Positions 18,801 through 23,267 of a stretch of DNA of 64,000 nt are shown one piece after another. The DNA lies in contig OX365947.1 of NCBI GenBank assembly GCA_947247005.1, positions 3,610,530 through 3,674,529 of the forward strand, written 5' to 3'. How positions within the stretch are numbered: position 1 is the stretch's first letter; every line of letters starts with the position of its first letter. The DNA is from Spisula solida. Its lineage: Eukaryota > Mollusca > Bivalvia > Venerida > Mactridae. The notes below the pieces were generated by a model that saw only the letters and a list, made by a program, of their open reading frames with translations, made no database searches and was not told the origin of the DNA. The translations under genes were made by a program, and so were the position numbers.

Positions 18801-19785
18801 TATAAATCGTTAATAAATTGTATTTTTTCAAATAGGGAAAAACAGGAATAAATCTGAAAAAATAACATGAATTTCTAACTGTATGCTGGTACCTGCAAAT
18901 ATCTTCAACAATGTCATCCTGTGACAAACTCTGGAGGTTTGTACCACCTGGGTTATCATCACTGACATCATGCTGAGACTCACTATTAGTACCGGAATTG
19001 GTGTTGAGAGTGTCGTCTTGTGACAAACTCTGGAGGCTTCTACCACCTGTGTCATCATGGTGAGACTCACTCTCGGTGCTGGACTTGATACAGAAGTCGT
19101 CGTCCATGGAGGAACCACATGTTGGTTGCAATTTGTAGTGTGGACCACGTCTGTAAATCCAATAATTACTAGATATATTAATACAGTGTATAGTGCATGT
19201 ACATTTATATTACCCATACTTAAGCCTGTTGATAGACGTATGTGGGGGACCAATGAATAAAGCAGTTCTTAACTTTATTGGCAGTTTACCTCATGTAAGC
19301 TACCGCTAAGTAAAGGTGTTATCGAGACATTTAACAAACCAAATGTTCGGCCAAACAATGAACGAACACATTTAAAATTATTAAGTATCCTTATTAACAT
19401 AACATTGCTTCAATTACAGTGTTAGACAAAGTTGTGGTTTATAATATCGCCCATTTTGTTTTTTTTACCTGTAAAGTATATCGATATCTCTTTGTAGACT
19501 ATCAGTACGACTCGCTGCATCCTTGTCACTGTCACTGTTCTCACTGATGCTCTCCAAGTAGTCGATGGCTGCCTGTATGCTATCCAAGTTGGCAATGGCT
19601 GCCTGGGCGGGAGTGACGCGGGTGATGGCTGACTGTGCTGGTATGACGCTGGTGGTGGCTGTATCCAAGCAGGCGATGGTTGCCTGGTTTGGATCCTCCT
19701 CGGCTAATTCCTCCTCCTTCTGGGTTCCTGGGACAGCCACAGGTTGTCTCTTCTTGAAGACAACATTGCCTTCAAATGCTCCGTG
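574..19785 (-). CDS. Large modular gene of at least 37 exons (whole span), product unrecognised
   Basis: I assembled this by hand from acceptor and donor sites on the minus strand. Exons are numbered 1 (19469-19785) to 37 (574-844). Exons 2-36 all start with one base completing a split codon and end with two bases of the next, so all are phase 2-2. Summed coding length is 7,965 nt, about 2,654 residues plus stop. The product is rich in Ser, Asp, Glu and Thr, has many acidic Ser/Thr kinase-type sites, has almost no hydrophobic stretches, and ends in a Lys/Arg-rich tail. A and B modules alternate through the 5' half; longer unique exons fill the 3' half. No known domain is recognised. I infer a largely disordered scaffold-type protein. 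The first exon was not found, so signal peptide and location are unknown. Treacle/Nolc1-like acidic-repeat proteins and acidic matrix proteins share general features, but homology to neither is shown. Confidence 0.82.
1277..1459 (-). CDS. Modular gene, exon 36
   Basis: 183 nt, phase 2-2. Acceptor TATTTCCAG, donor CAAG|GTACTTC. It encodes a 61-residue segment beginning NIKPTKNGMKTIIHEP and ending GHKKSHIS before the split codon. Unique sequence, no recognised motif. The 432-bp intron after it leads to the terminal exon. Confidence 0.72.
2312..2521 (-). CDS. Modular gene, exon 35 (Lys-rich)
   Basis: 210 nt, phase 2-2. Acceptor TTTTTCTAG, donor CAAG|GTATGTG, a strong match. It encodes a basic segment with KRKCTKRKWQSQKRTPKSEK followed by a polar tail. 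The KRK..KRKWQ pattern recurs in exon 34, so these two exons may be related. The basic cluster could be a nuclear localisation signal (inference). Confidence 0.77.
2985..3170 (-). CDS. Modular gene, exon 34
   Basis: 186 nt, phase 2-2. Acceptor TTTTCTAG, donor CCTAG|GTACAAATG. It encodes a basic first half (KNHDRKRKWQPGKKLRG) and a polar second half ending NPGENQTVIP. It shares an RKRKWQ-like core with exon 35. No known domain. Confidence 0.75.
3541..4599 (-). CDS. Modular gene, exon 33 (longest exon)
   Basis: 1,059 nt, 353 codons, open throughout. Acceptor TTTACAG, donor ACAAG|GTATTAC, phase 2-2. The product is low-complexity and polar, rich in Ser, Thr, Val, Asp and Pro, for example KVETVTAQPN, SIKLNIENSTISLAL and ISVQKLLD-like stretches. 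No transmembrane segment or folded domain recognised. A 353-codon frame in AT-rich DNA, with splice sites fitting on both sides, is strong evidence of coding. Confidence 0.85.
4854..4950. repeat. Foldback element in an intron
   Basis: Arms of about 37 bp starting GTTAGAACAT and ending near TTAATGA are inverted around a loop of GGAGCGAGCGAAGCGAGG. It lies in the intron between exons 32 and 33 of the modular gene and looks like a small MITE. Confidence 0.75.
4952..5109. repeat. Second foldback element with a CRE palindrome
   Basis: ACTTAGAATATAAC at 4952-4965 is inverted at 5096-5109. The interior holds a TGACGTCA palindrome at 5008-5015 and a GATTGGCC CCAAT-type word. It lies directly next to the preceding foldback, in the same intron. 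Confidence 0.6.
5156..5368 (-). CDS. Modular gene, exon 32 (RVxF-like motif)
   Basis: 213 nt, phase 2-2. Acceptor CAATTAG, donor ATCAG|GTATTG. It begins NGNEVKKKEVRFAKEYVV, then acidic sequence, then DDDSMESLPWDEAVV. K-E-V-R-F fits the RVxF protein phosphatase 1 docking pattern, preceded by lysines and followed by a hydrophobic/aromatic patch (VVIYYD), as in several PP1 regulators. Binding is inferred, not shown. The SLPWDE block recurs as SLPFDD and SLPYDD in exons 28 and 29. Confidence 0.8.
5507..5769. mobile_element. Non-autonomous element with ACGG-type microsatellite
   Basis: Ends are inverted: TTATGCCCCC near 5509 and GGGGGGCATAA at 5759-5769. Near the right end is a run of GGAC/GAAC tetramers (5691-5723), followed by a TATCGATA palindrome. 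This resembles the non-autonomous, microsatellite-bearing elements common in bivalve genomes. It lies in the intron between exons 31 and 32 of the modular gene. Confidence 0.7.
6141..6932 (-). CDS. Modular gene, exon 31 (sixteen-residue tandem repeats)
   Basis: 792 nt, 264 codons, phase 2-2. Acceptor TTTTTCAG, donor TGCAG|GTAATG. The core is about twelve tandem copies of a 16-residue (48-bp) unit with consensus STPQQTKDVSTQMMVP. The first copies (CTLQQENGMSSMMLVP) are the most diverged. After the array comes an acidic end with IGSVDSLE, similar to the ESLP blocks of neighbouring exons. Thr/Ser/Gln-rich with regularly spaced Met-Met pairs. No family recognised. The array is in frame, so copy-number change would not break the protein. 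Confidence 0.85.
7163..7342 (-). CDS. Modular gene, exon 30 (acidic)
   Basis: 180 nt, phase 2-2. Acceptor CATTTTAG, donor CACAG|GTATAT. It encodes MEDEELQFDDDNGKINDAD, then IIVRKKISCSVEDDIDNLLL, and a Ser/Asp-rich end. It contains an internal ATG, but the frame is continuous from the acceptor. Highly acidic, unrecognised. Confidence 0.77.
7517..7920 (+). repeat. Dispersed repeat D, copy in an intron
   Basis: It begins AAAAGATTATAT and contains GGGAAGGCAGCACTCAACTT and CACAAAGCACAATGCCCAAC, shared with copies at 28.2, 33.5, 46.7, 56.0 and 57.4 kb. Its far end (GGCGGAATG..CGACCTAGTTACAA) runs to the 5' splice site of exon 29, so most of this intron is the element. Small open frames inside it are repeat shadows. 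Confidence 0.8.
7922..8026 (-). CDS. Modular gene, exon 29 (short acidic)
   Basis: 105 nt, phase 2-2. Acceptor CATCCACAG, donor TACAG|GTATTG. It encodes EGCMTDDDDIESLPYDDTDD and a short tail. It is clearly a shortened relative of exon 28 (DCMTDDDSIDSLPFDDTQ) and shares the SLP-aromatic-Asp core with exon 32. Its donor abuts repeat D. Confidence 0.78.
8377..8541 (-). CDS. Modular gene, exon 28 (acidic)
   Basis: 165 nt, phase 2-2. Acceptor TTTGCTAG, donor TACAG|GTAAAA. It encodes an Asp/Glu/Asn-rich segment ending YDCMTDDDSIDSLPFDDTQ. The second half is homologous to exon 29 and to the end of exon 32, indicating exon duplication. Confidence 0.79.
9008..9154 (-). CDS. Modular gene, exon 27 (B-like)
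   Basis: 147 nt, phase 2-2. Acceptor TTGGTCAG, donor ACTAG|GTAAGT, a near-perfect donor. It keeps the B-module outline: SVSSAND start, SSISDWGVHPVSQSNSYDE centre, acidic end (HVTDESDQST). It is more diverged than the 150-nt B exons upstream. The intron before it (9155-9687) holds two diverged tandem copies of about 115 bp. Confidence 0.78.
9688..9843 (-). CDS. Modular gene, exon 26 (B-like)
   Basis: 156 nt, phase 2-2. Acceptor CTTTTTCAG, donor CCAG|GTAATTG. It encodes SSSSAKMVCFTASEDDTDVS, then SDSDWDDDRCYSSHS and EDEEHFVDNNVSLA. It matches the B outline with a more acidic second half. K-M-V-C-F formally fits an RVxF pattern, but the position is not conserved in sister exons. Confidence 0.8.
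9997..10155 (-). CDS. Modular gene, exon 25 (A module)
   Basis: 159 nt, phase 2-2. Acceptor AATTACAG, donor TCGG|GTAAGT. It encodes STSLTNVSPAVTSEF at the start and SCASTSQTL at the end, the A-module frame with many internal changes. The split codon gives Gly rather than the usual Arg/Ser. Confidence 0.8.
10299..10451 (-). CDS. Modular gene, exon 24 (B-like)
   Basis: 153 nt, phase 2-2. Acceptor ATGTTTCAG, donor CCCG|GTAAGTG. It encodes SSSSAKNVCSASDDDTDIST, DSDLGDEPCTSSHYEHEDEE and an acidic end. The first half matches the B module; the second lacks the DYMEDFIP ending. Confidence 0.8.
10634..10783 (-). CDS. Modular gene, exon 23 (A module, diverged)
   Basis: 150 nt, phase 2-2. Acceptor TTTATAG, donor ATCTT|GTGAGTG, an AG-less exon end with a good intronic donor. 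It starts STSLKNVSTAAVVD and ends EHSASTSEKLI. The joining codon would be TT plus A (Leu). Confidence 0.76.
11162..11311 (-). CDS. Modular gene, exon 22 (B module)
   Basis: 150 nt, phase 2-2. Acceptor GTGTTTCAG, donor CCCAG|GTATTG. It contains SNSASFASNDDTDISS, SDWIDVTLSHSYREGEMHGA and DYMEDFIP. First of the highly conserved B exons when reading from the 3' side. Confidence 0.85.
11496..11654 (-). CDS. Modular gene, exon 21 (A module)
   Basis: 159 nt, phase 2-2. Acceptor ATTATAG, donor CCAG|GTTAGTG. It encodes STSLKKVSPSDDSISNA at the start and EHDASTSDKLT at the end. The PAAAGD core is replaced by PSDDS. Confidence 0.84.
11829..11978 (-). CDS. Modular gene, exon 20 (B module)
   Basis: 150 nt, phase 2-2. 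Acceptor ATTTTCAG, donor CCTAG|GTAATAG. SDFIDVTLSHSYREDQMYGA replaces the usual DWIDV...GEMYGA, followed by the conserved DYMEDFIP. The split codon starts with G (AG|G). Confidence 0.86.
12182..12334 (-). CDS. Modular gene, exon 19 (A module, short form)
   Basis: 153 nt, phase 2-2. Acceptor ACTATAG, donor TTAA|GTTAGTA, so the joining codon is AAG (Lys). It starts SLKTVSPAAAGDSNTLD and ends EHGASTSEKLI. Nearly identical to exon 17, including the short N-terminus, which suggests recent duplication or conversion. Confidence 0.86.
12531..12680 (-). CDS. Modular gene, exon 18 (B module)
   Basis: 150 nt, phase 2-2. Acceptor CACTTTCAG, donor CCAAG|GTAATTG. It encodes SSSSAKYARSTSNDDTDVSS, SDLIDVTLSHSYREGEMYGA and DYMEDFVP. 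DLIDV replaces DWIDV. Confidence 0.86.
12719..12785. repeat. Three-copy 22-bp intronic repeat
   Basis: Three tandem copies of CGGCAAAAATGGCAATTTCC-like sequence lie in the intron between exons 17 and 18. No functional reading offered. Confidence 0.6.
12925..13077 (-). CDS. Modular gene, exon 17 (A module, short form)
   Basis: 153 nt, phase 2-2. Acceptor ACTATAG, donor TCAA|GTTAGTA. It starts SLKIVSPAAAGDTNAPDKDK and ends QEHGASTSEKLI. It lacks the two residues (Thr-Ser) present in the 159-nt A exons. Closest relative is exon 19. Confidence 0.86.
13293..13442 (-). CDS. Modular gene, exon 16 (B module)
   Basis: 150 nt, phase 2-2. Acceptor CATTTTCAG, donor CCCAG|GTAATTG. It encodes SSSSATLACHPSNDDKDVSS, SDWIDVTLSHSYREGEMYGA and DYMEDCIP. 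Second B of the second five-exon block. Confidence 0.87.
13644..13802 (-). CDS. Modular gene, exon 15 (A module)
   Basis: 159 nt, phase 2-2. Acceptor AATTGTAG, donor CAAG|GTTAGTA. It starts HSPRQNMSPAAAGDTDAFDK and ends KEHGASTSEKFT. The usual STSLKKV start is replaced by HSPRQNM. Confidence 0.85.
13998..14147 (-). CDS. Modular gene, exon 14 (B module)
   Basis: 150 nt, phase 2-2. Acceptor CATTTTTCAG, donor CCTAG|GTAATGG. It contains SAKSARSASNDDTDISS, SDWIDVTLSHSYREGEMYGA and DYMEDFIP. Close to the B consensus. The start of the intron after it is nearly identical to the start of the intron after exon 11. Confidence 0.88.
14371..14655 (-). CDS. Modular gene, exon 13 (C type, 13-residue repeats)
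   Basis: 285 nt, phase 2-2. Acceptor ATGTTTCAG, donor CTAG|GTAATTA. A B-like start (DYATDVSTDSDFDNDTH) runs into four tandem copies of a 13-residue (39-bp) unit, DDTYTSTSSYSKR, then DEVHVAEDNTTS. The repeats are nearly identical at the DNA level. Exon 8 has the same layout with fewer copies. Confidence 0.86.
14838..14996 (-). CDS. Modular gene, exon 12 (A module, CARQQES subtype)
   Basis: 159 nt, phase 2-2. Acceptor AATTATAG, donor ACAG|GTTAGCA. It encodes SISLKNVSPAAACD, SRLCARQQESLSLSSQEPST and a KFN end. It shares the CARQQES subtype only with exon 7, and like exon 7 it directly precedes a C-type exon. Confidence 0.86.
15241..15390 (-). CDS. Modular gene, exon 11 (B module)
   Basis: 150 nt, phase 2-2. 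Acceptor TTTTCCAG, donor CCCAG|GTAATGG. It encodes STSSEKSAGPASNDNTGVSS, SDWIDVTLSHSYREGELYGA and DYMEDFIP. Last exon of the first five-exon block. Confidence 0.87.
15593..15751 (-). CDS. Modular gene, exon 10 (A module)
   Basis: 159 nt, phase 2-2. Acceptor CAATTACAG, donor CCAG|GTTAGTT. It starts STSLKKGSPAATGDSNAPD and ends QEHSTPTSEKLT. A diverged but clear A module. Confidence 0.85.
15928..16077 (-). CDS. Modular gene, exon 9 (B module)
   Basis: 150 nt, phase 2-2. Acceptor TTTTTCAG, donor CCCAG|GTAATTG. It starts SSSSVKVACPTSKDVTDISS, then SDWIDVTLSHSYREGEMYDA and DYMEDFIP. Confidence 0.87.
16299..16481 (-). CDS. Modular gene, exon 8 (C type, contracted repeats)
   Basis: 183 nt, phase 2-2. 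Acceptor ATTTTACAG, donor CCAA|GTAATTG. It encodes SSSLANNGCSASDDDTDVST, then about two partial copies of the TYTSTSSYSKR repeat, then DEVHAAESNATSA. It has the same layout as exon 13, with a shorter array. Confidence 0.84.
16756..16914 (-). CDS. Modular gene, exon 7 (A module, CARQQES subtype)
   Basis: 159 nt, phase 2-2. Acceptor AATTATAG, donor CCAG|GTAAGCG. It encodes SISLKNVSLAAAGDSNAPDK, SRLCARQQESRSLSSQEPST and a NKLT end. Sister of exon 12. Confidence 0.86.
17053..17202 (-). CDS. Modular gene, exon 6 (B module)
   Basis: 150 nt, phase 2-2. Acceptor ATTTTTCAG, donor CCCAG|GTAATGC. It encodes RSTSAKVSCPLPDNETSVSW, SDWVDATLSHSYREGEMYGT and DYMEDFIP. The most 5' full B module and one of the more diverged. 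Confidence 0.86.
17392..17607 (-). CDS. Modular gene, exon 5 (B/A hybrid)
   Basis: 216 nt, phase 2-2. Acceptor ATTTTTCAG, donor TCAG|GTTAGTG. It begins as a B-type exon (SDNDTDNDAPSIIDWDDRED) and after an acidic bridge continues as the second half of an A module (LQDDHSLPRQEHDVSTSEKL). This is one exon made from two modules, presumably by recombination or loss of an intron. Confidence 0.84.
17961..18083 (-). CDS. Modular gene, exon 4 (short B-like)
   Basis: 123 nt, phase 2-2. Acceptor TTATCTAG, donor TCAG|GTAATTG. It encodes SASPANKDSQESGNETDVSY, DSDWDDDTLSHSDKENATLV. It keeps the DxDWxDxTLSHS core of the B module and lacks the DYMEDFIP end. Confidence 0.8.
18475..18627 (-). CDS. Modular gene, exon 3 (A-like)
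   Basis: 153 nt, phase 2-2. Acceptor AACAACAG, donor AGCAG|GTAATTG. It encodes SAPSKSTLLSTSDVPKNKDQ, ASANHLDNARSSNCRLG and a VTPSDQHS end. Similarity to the A module is weak (ANHLDN) and the assignment rests mostly on phase and length. Confidence 0.7.
18893..19150 (-). CDS. Modular gene, exon 2
   Basis: 258 nt, phase 2-2. Acceptor GATTTACAG, donor TGCAG|GTACC. It encodes GPHYKLQPTCGSSMDDDF, then two copies of an SESxHD...LQSLSQDD unit of about 30-35 residues. Ser/Asp/Gln-rich. No family recognised. Confidence 0.8.
19469..19785 (-). CDS. Modular gene, exon 1 found (5' partial)
   Basis: 317 nt. The donor TACAG|GTAAAA is phase 2, while the best acceptor (TATTAAAG) gives a phase 0 start, so the upstream exon with the ATG is missing. 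It encodes GAFEGNVVFKKRQPVAVPG, an acidic stretch (KEEELAEEDPN), an Ala/Thr/Ile-rich middle with imperfect repeats of AIxxLDxxQAAI type, and SENSDSDKDAASRTDSLQRD. The weak acceptor makes the 5' boundary uncertain. Confidence 0.65.
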
Positions 19786-20253
19786 CTTTAATAAATTATT
19801 ATACGTTTATTAACGTGGGCGTATTGTGCACATTTACTATCAATATAGTCTAGAGAATTTGACATATATCTCGACCTCCTATTAGCATAAATTAACAGCT
19901 GATATATTGTCTATTTTTACAACCTCGGTTGTATGTTTTCATAAGCGGAAAGTATCACGAAGAAGTTGAGGTATTCTATAAGCCTAGGTCCCATTGGCGA
20001 TGTTCCCCCGATGTCTCCCCTTTCCACCCGATTCATGACAATTCCTTAAGATATCATAAACTGTCTAATGACATCCCCGAAGCCTCCACGAGGCAACAAA
20101 TGCTCGGTGGGACCTAGGCTTAAGGACCGATATTGCACGATTTACTAGCGGAATTTTATATACCCGGTATTCAACGCAAGAACCTTGTAATATATTCATG
20201 CATAAAGGTCAGGGACAAGTCAAATTATCCGTGCCATACTATATATTATATAT
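19786..20253. other. Non-coding flank with inverted-repeat fragment
   Basis: No exon recognised, although the missing first exon of the modular gene should lie in this direction. From 19981 to 20116 there is a sequence bounded by CCTAGGTCCCA and its inverse TGGGACCTAGG. A diverged copy lies at 30470-30626. Confidence 0.5.
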
Positions 20254-20858
20254 GAGCCAGTCTCCAGGAAAACCTGCTATATTGACAAACATATTGACTT
20301 TAAGATTTTCCACAGTATTACAGGATATTGTTAAATTAGCAAATTGCAAAAGAAATTATGTTAATATCTTGAGTTTTAAGGAAGTTACAGCTGTTTTTGT
20401 AGAGTCCCTATTCGGAGCTTTTTGTGTGACGTCGCAAACGTCATTCAAACGTTATTCGACGTAAATGAAATAAGTATTTCATTATTACGCCAGTTGATCA
20501 ATTCTTGACATAAACTGTTCAAAGTAGTACCAAATTCTATAATAATGTTTCACTTTTCAAAATACATGTATATATCAAAATCGAAATTGTTTGCATTCAG
20601 AGAAAGGCTACTTCTGTTTTAAACAACTAAATCCTCGTTTTTCTCAATCGGAGTAGTTTCTGAAATTGGTCACCATAGCAACGAAGTATGAGTTTTTGAC
20701 ATAATTCATAGGAAAATGTAAAGCTAAGGTATAGTACTATATTAGTCAATTACTTAGAATAGAAACTATAGATATGTATTTTTCCTTATTTTAAAGCTTT
20801 ATCAAAATCTTGTTACATATAGTAATTACATAATGTCATTATAGCAGGAGACTGGCTC
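20254..20858 (+). mobile_element. MITE-like element with GAGCCAGTCTCC ends, copy 1
   Basis: About 605 bp with inverted ends GAGCCAGTCTCC / GGAGACTGGCTC, flanked by AT-rich DNA (TATAT and CATATA). A second copy lies in the opposite orientation at 39094-39629. Interior shared words include CCTCGTTTTTCTCAAT and TGGTCACC.TAGCAACGA. No transposase frame. Confidence 0.8.
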
Positions 20859-21400
20859 ATATACATGTATACCCTTGAAGCATACATGTGTACGCATGTG
20901 TTGAACCAAGATAACACTTAACTATGGTAAGTCGGACAAATGCCTATCATAACGCATTTGGCCAGCCTTGACAAAGAAGTTCGAACCAGCCAAGTTCTAC
21001 TGTGTGTCCAAGATGAATCCAAACAATAAAAGTCTCCTAAACACCTAGTAATGTTACATGACATTTGTTTTTGTTATAAATGGGGGATTTTCGACTGGGC
21101 TGTTTCATAGAACATGTTATAGTCTGGTTCCCGTCAATTGGCATTATCGTTAGATACATTAGTAGAATATTAGGTGCCAAAGATACTTAGTACATTCCTT
21201 GTTTAACATTTCGAAAAAATGCAAAATACTTGGAAATGCGAGCTGTTAGTATTCCGAGAGAGTCCAAATAATTTAGCTGTAATACATGTTTTCTCAGTCC
21301 CTTTTACTCGTATATGTATTGAATGCAATAAAATGAAAAGCTCCTCCTATTTTGATTCGCAGATCTAGCTGATATGTTACTATATGACATTGTGACCTGA
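20859..21400. other. Intergenic, nothing recognised
   Basis: AT-rich single-copy-looking DNA between the MITE-like element and a tandem array. No exon, RNA gene or repeat identified. Confidence 0.4.
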
Positions 21401-21404
21401 AAAT

Positions 21405-21960
21405 GTACTCCATATGTGGAGAAAATGTCAGAACAGACTCCACATGTGAGAACTTCACATTTTATCCTCCATTTGTGGAGAAGTTGTCAGAACAGACTCC
21501 ACATGTGAGAACTTCACATTTTATCCTCCATTTGTGGAGAAGTTGTCAGAACAGACTCCACGTGTGAGAACTTCACATTTTATCCTCCATTTGTGGAGAA
21601 GTTGTCAGAACAGATGTGAGAACTTCACATTTCATCCTCCATTTATGGAGAAGTTGTCAGAACAGACTCCACGTGTGAGAACTTCACATTTTATCGTCCA
21701 TTTGTGGAGAAGTTGTCAGAACAGACTCCACGTGTGAGAACTTCACATTTTATCCTCCATTTGTGGAGAAGTTGTCAGAACAGACTCCACGTGTGAGAAC
21801 TTCATATTTTATTCTCCATTTGTGGAGAAGTTGTCAAAACAGACTCCACGTGTGAGAACTTCACATTTCATCCTCCATTTGTGGAGAAGTTGTCAGAACA
21901 GACTCCACGTGTGAGAACTTCACATTTTATCCTCCATTTGTGAAGAAGTTTTCAGAATAT
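21405..21960. repeat. 59-bp tandem array, about nine copies
   Basis: Unit includes GAACAGACTCCACRTGTGAG, AACTTCACATTTTATCCTCC and ATTTGTGGAGAAGTTGTC. Spacing between GAACAGACTC starts is 59 bp (21431, 21490, 21549). TCCA.RTGTGA and TCCATTTGTGGA give each unit short dyads. One copy (near 21610) has an internal deletion. Confidence 0.92.
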
Positions 21961-22285
21961 CCTCCATCAAAGGGAGAAAATTCAATACAGAAAAAGTTGG
22001 ACCAAGAAACAATGGGAATCAATGCAAACACTTTTTAACAGCTTAGGGGTTGCATGTTTATTTGGTTTGTCTCCCTTTGACTTAATTGGATCTACGGAAG
22101 GGGCTAATAGCAGATACATTATAGCTATGTACGAGTGGCACTTGGAACGTATTAATCTGTGGGAGATAACTTCTTTCATATTTAGTTAATGTTTATAAAA
22201 GTAAGCATTTTCTGAAAATATAACCTTCATCCAGCGAATTAATAAAACAATATTATACTCAGAAAAATTGCGACATACCAGTAAC

Positions 22286-22441
22286 CACAGGAATTTGAAA
22301 TTCCATTAATAAAATACCATAGCAGTCGATCTAATCAAAATCGCTCTATACGTATATAATATACTATATATAATACTTAGATGCGATTTTGATAAAATCG
22401 ACTGCTATGATATTTTATTTATGGAATTTCAACTTCCTGTG
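22286..22441. repeat. Foldback MITE
   Basis: Arms of about 60 bp, CACAGGAATTTGAAATTCCA to AATCAAAATCGC, are inverted around a TA-rich loop of about 35 bp. No coding capacity. Confidence 0.85.
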
Positions 22442-22555
22442 CAGTAACCGAAAGGGTTTATATTAATGTTAATAAGTTCTGTCATATTAACCGGATTCAT
22501 TGCACAAATCATGCAATATACGTTTTTAACTAGCGGTAAATGCTGAGTTATAGTT

Positions 22556-22870
22556 GGACAAGTGGCCCAGTGGTAAGAACTACTGACTGCTGATCCGAGG
22601 TTGTGAGTTTGATCCCGCCTTCAGCCAGATTAAAACAGAAATGCTTTTTAGTATTTCCCACCTAACGTAATTAAACTTACTAACAGTCTTTCGGACGAGA
22701 CTTTACAACCGAGGTGCCGTGTTTGAGTAAGAGAACCAGGGATGCTTCTGGAACTGGGGCATATTCTGTATCATGCGCATTCCCCCAAAAACTAAAGTAA
22801 CTAACCTCTTCTGGGGGCCTCGCCCATATGTATTTCCGGTGGCGAGGATAAATAAAAGCATATAAATTAA
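22556..22870 (+). mobile_element. tRNA-derived SINE
   Basis: The head resembles a tRNA gene: A box-like TGGCCCAGTGGTAAGAAC and B box-like GAGTTTGATCCCG. A conserved body follows (CTTTCGGACGAGACTTTACA, ACCGAGGTGCCGTGTTTGAG), then a 3' tail CCTCTTCTGGGGGCCTCGCC and GGTGGCGAGGATAAATAAAA. The same tail is at 57617-57685. No complete cloverleaf, so it is not called a tRNA gene. Confidence 0.75.
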
Positions 22871-23267
22871 ATCGGCTAATGAACGTTATTGCTCGGACAG
22901 TCTAAATAGGGAATCCGCCATGTCCCAAATACTCTCGAAAATAACTTTTTACTGGAACTATGACATGCTATTGTATTCACGGCACTACTGAACGTATATA
23001 TGAGCAAATCAAACATGTAGCTACTTGTACATACATACATGTTATTATCTATTAAAATTATGATTTATTCATAATTTGTCCTGTTAAAGAGCTCATAGAA
23101 TATAATCACGTGACCAACACAAAATTACGAATTTTTGGTTTATGACGTGATATCCCAAATACACCATAAGCTGTGTTTTACGAGTTGGAGTTTATTTGTT
23201 GATGTTTGGAAAGGGCTGGACGTAAGGATACCTAGTGATTGGTTGTGGCTGTGATGGTTACGTTTGG
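22871..23267. other. Intergenic, nothing recognised
   Basis: No gene seen. The minus-strand open frame that enters from the tandem array to the right ends here, and I treat it as an artefact of the array. Confidence 0.4.

Noticed and set aside
22556..22630. Possible tRNA gene
   Set aside because: A and B box-like words are present but the cloverleaf is poor and a SINE body follows.
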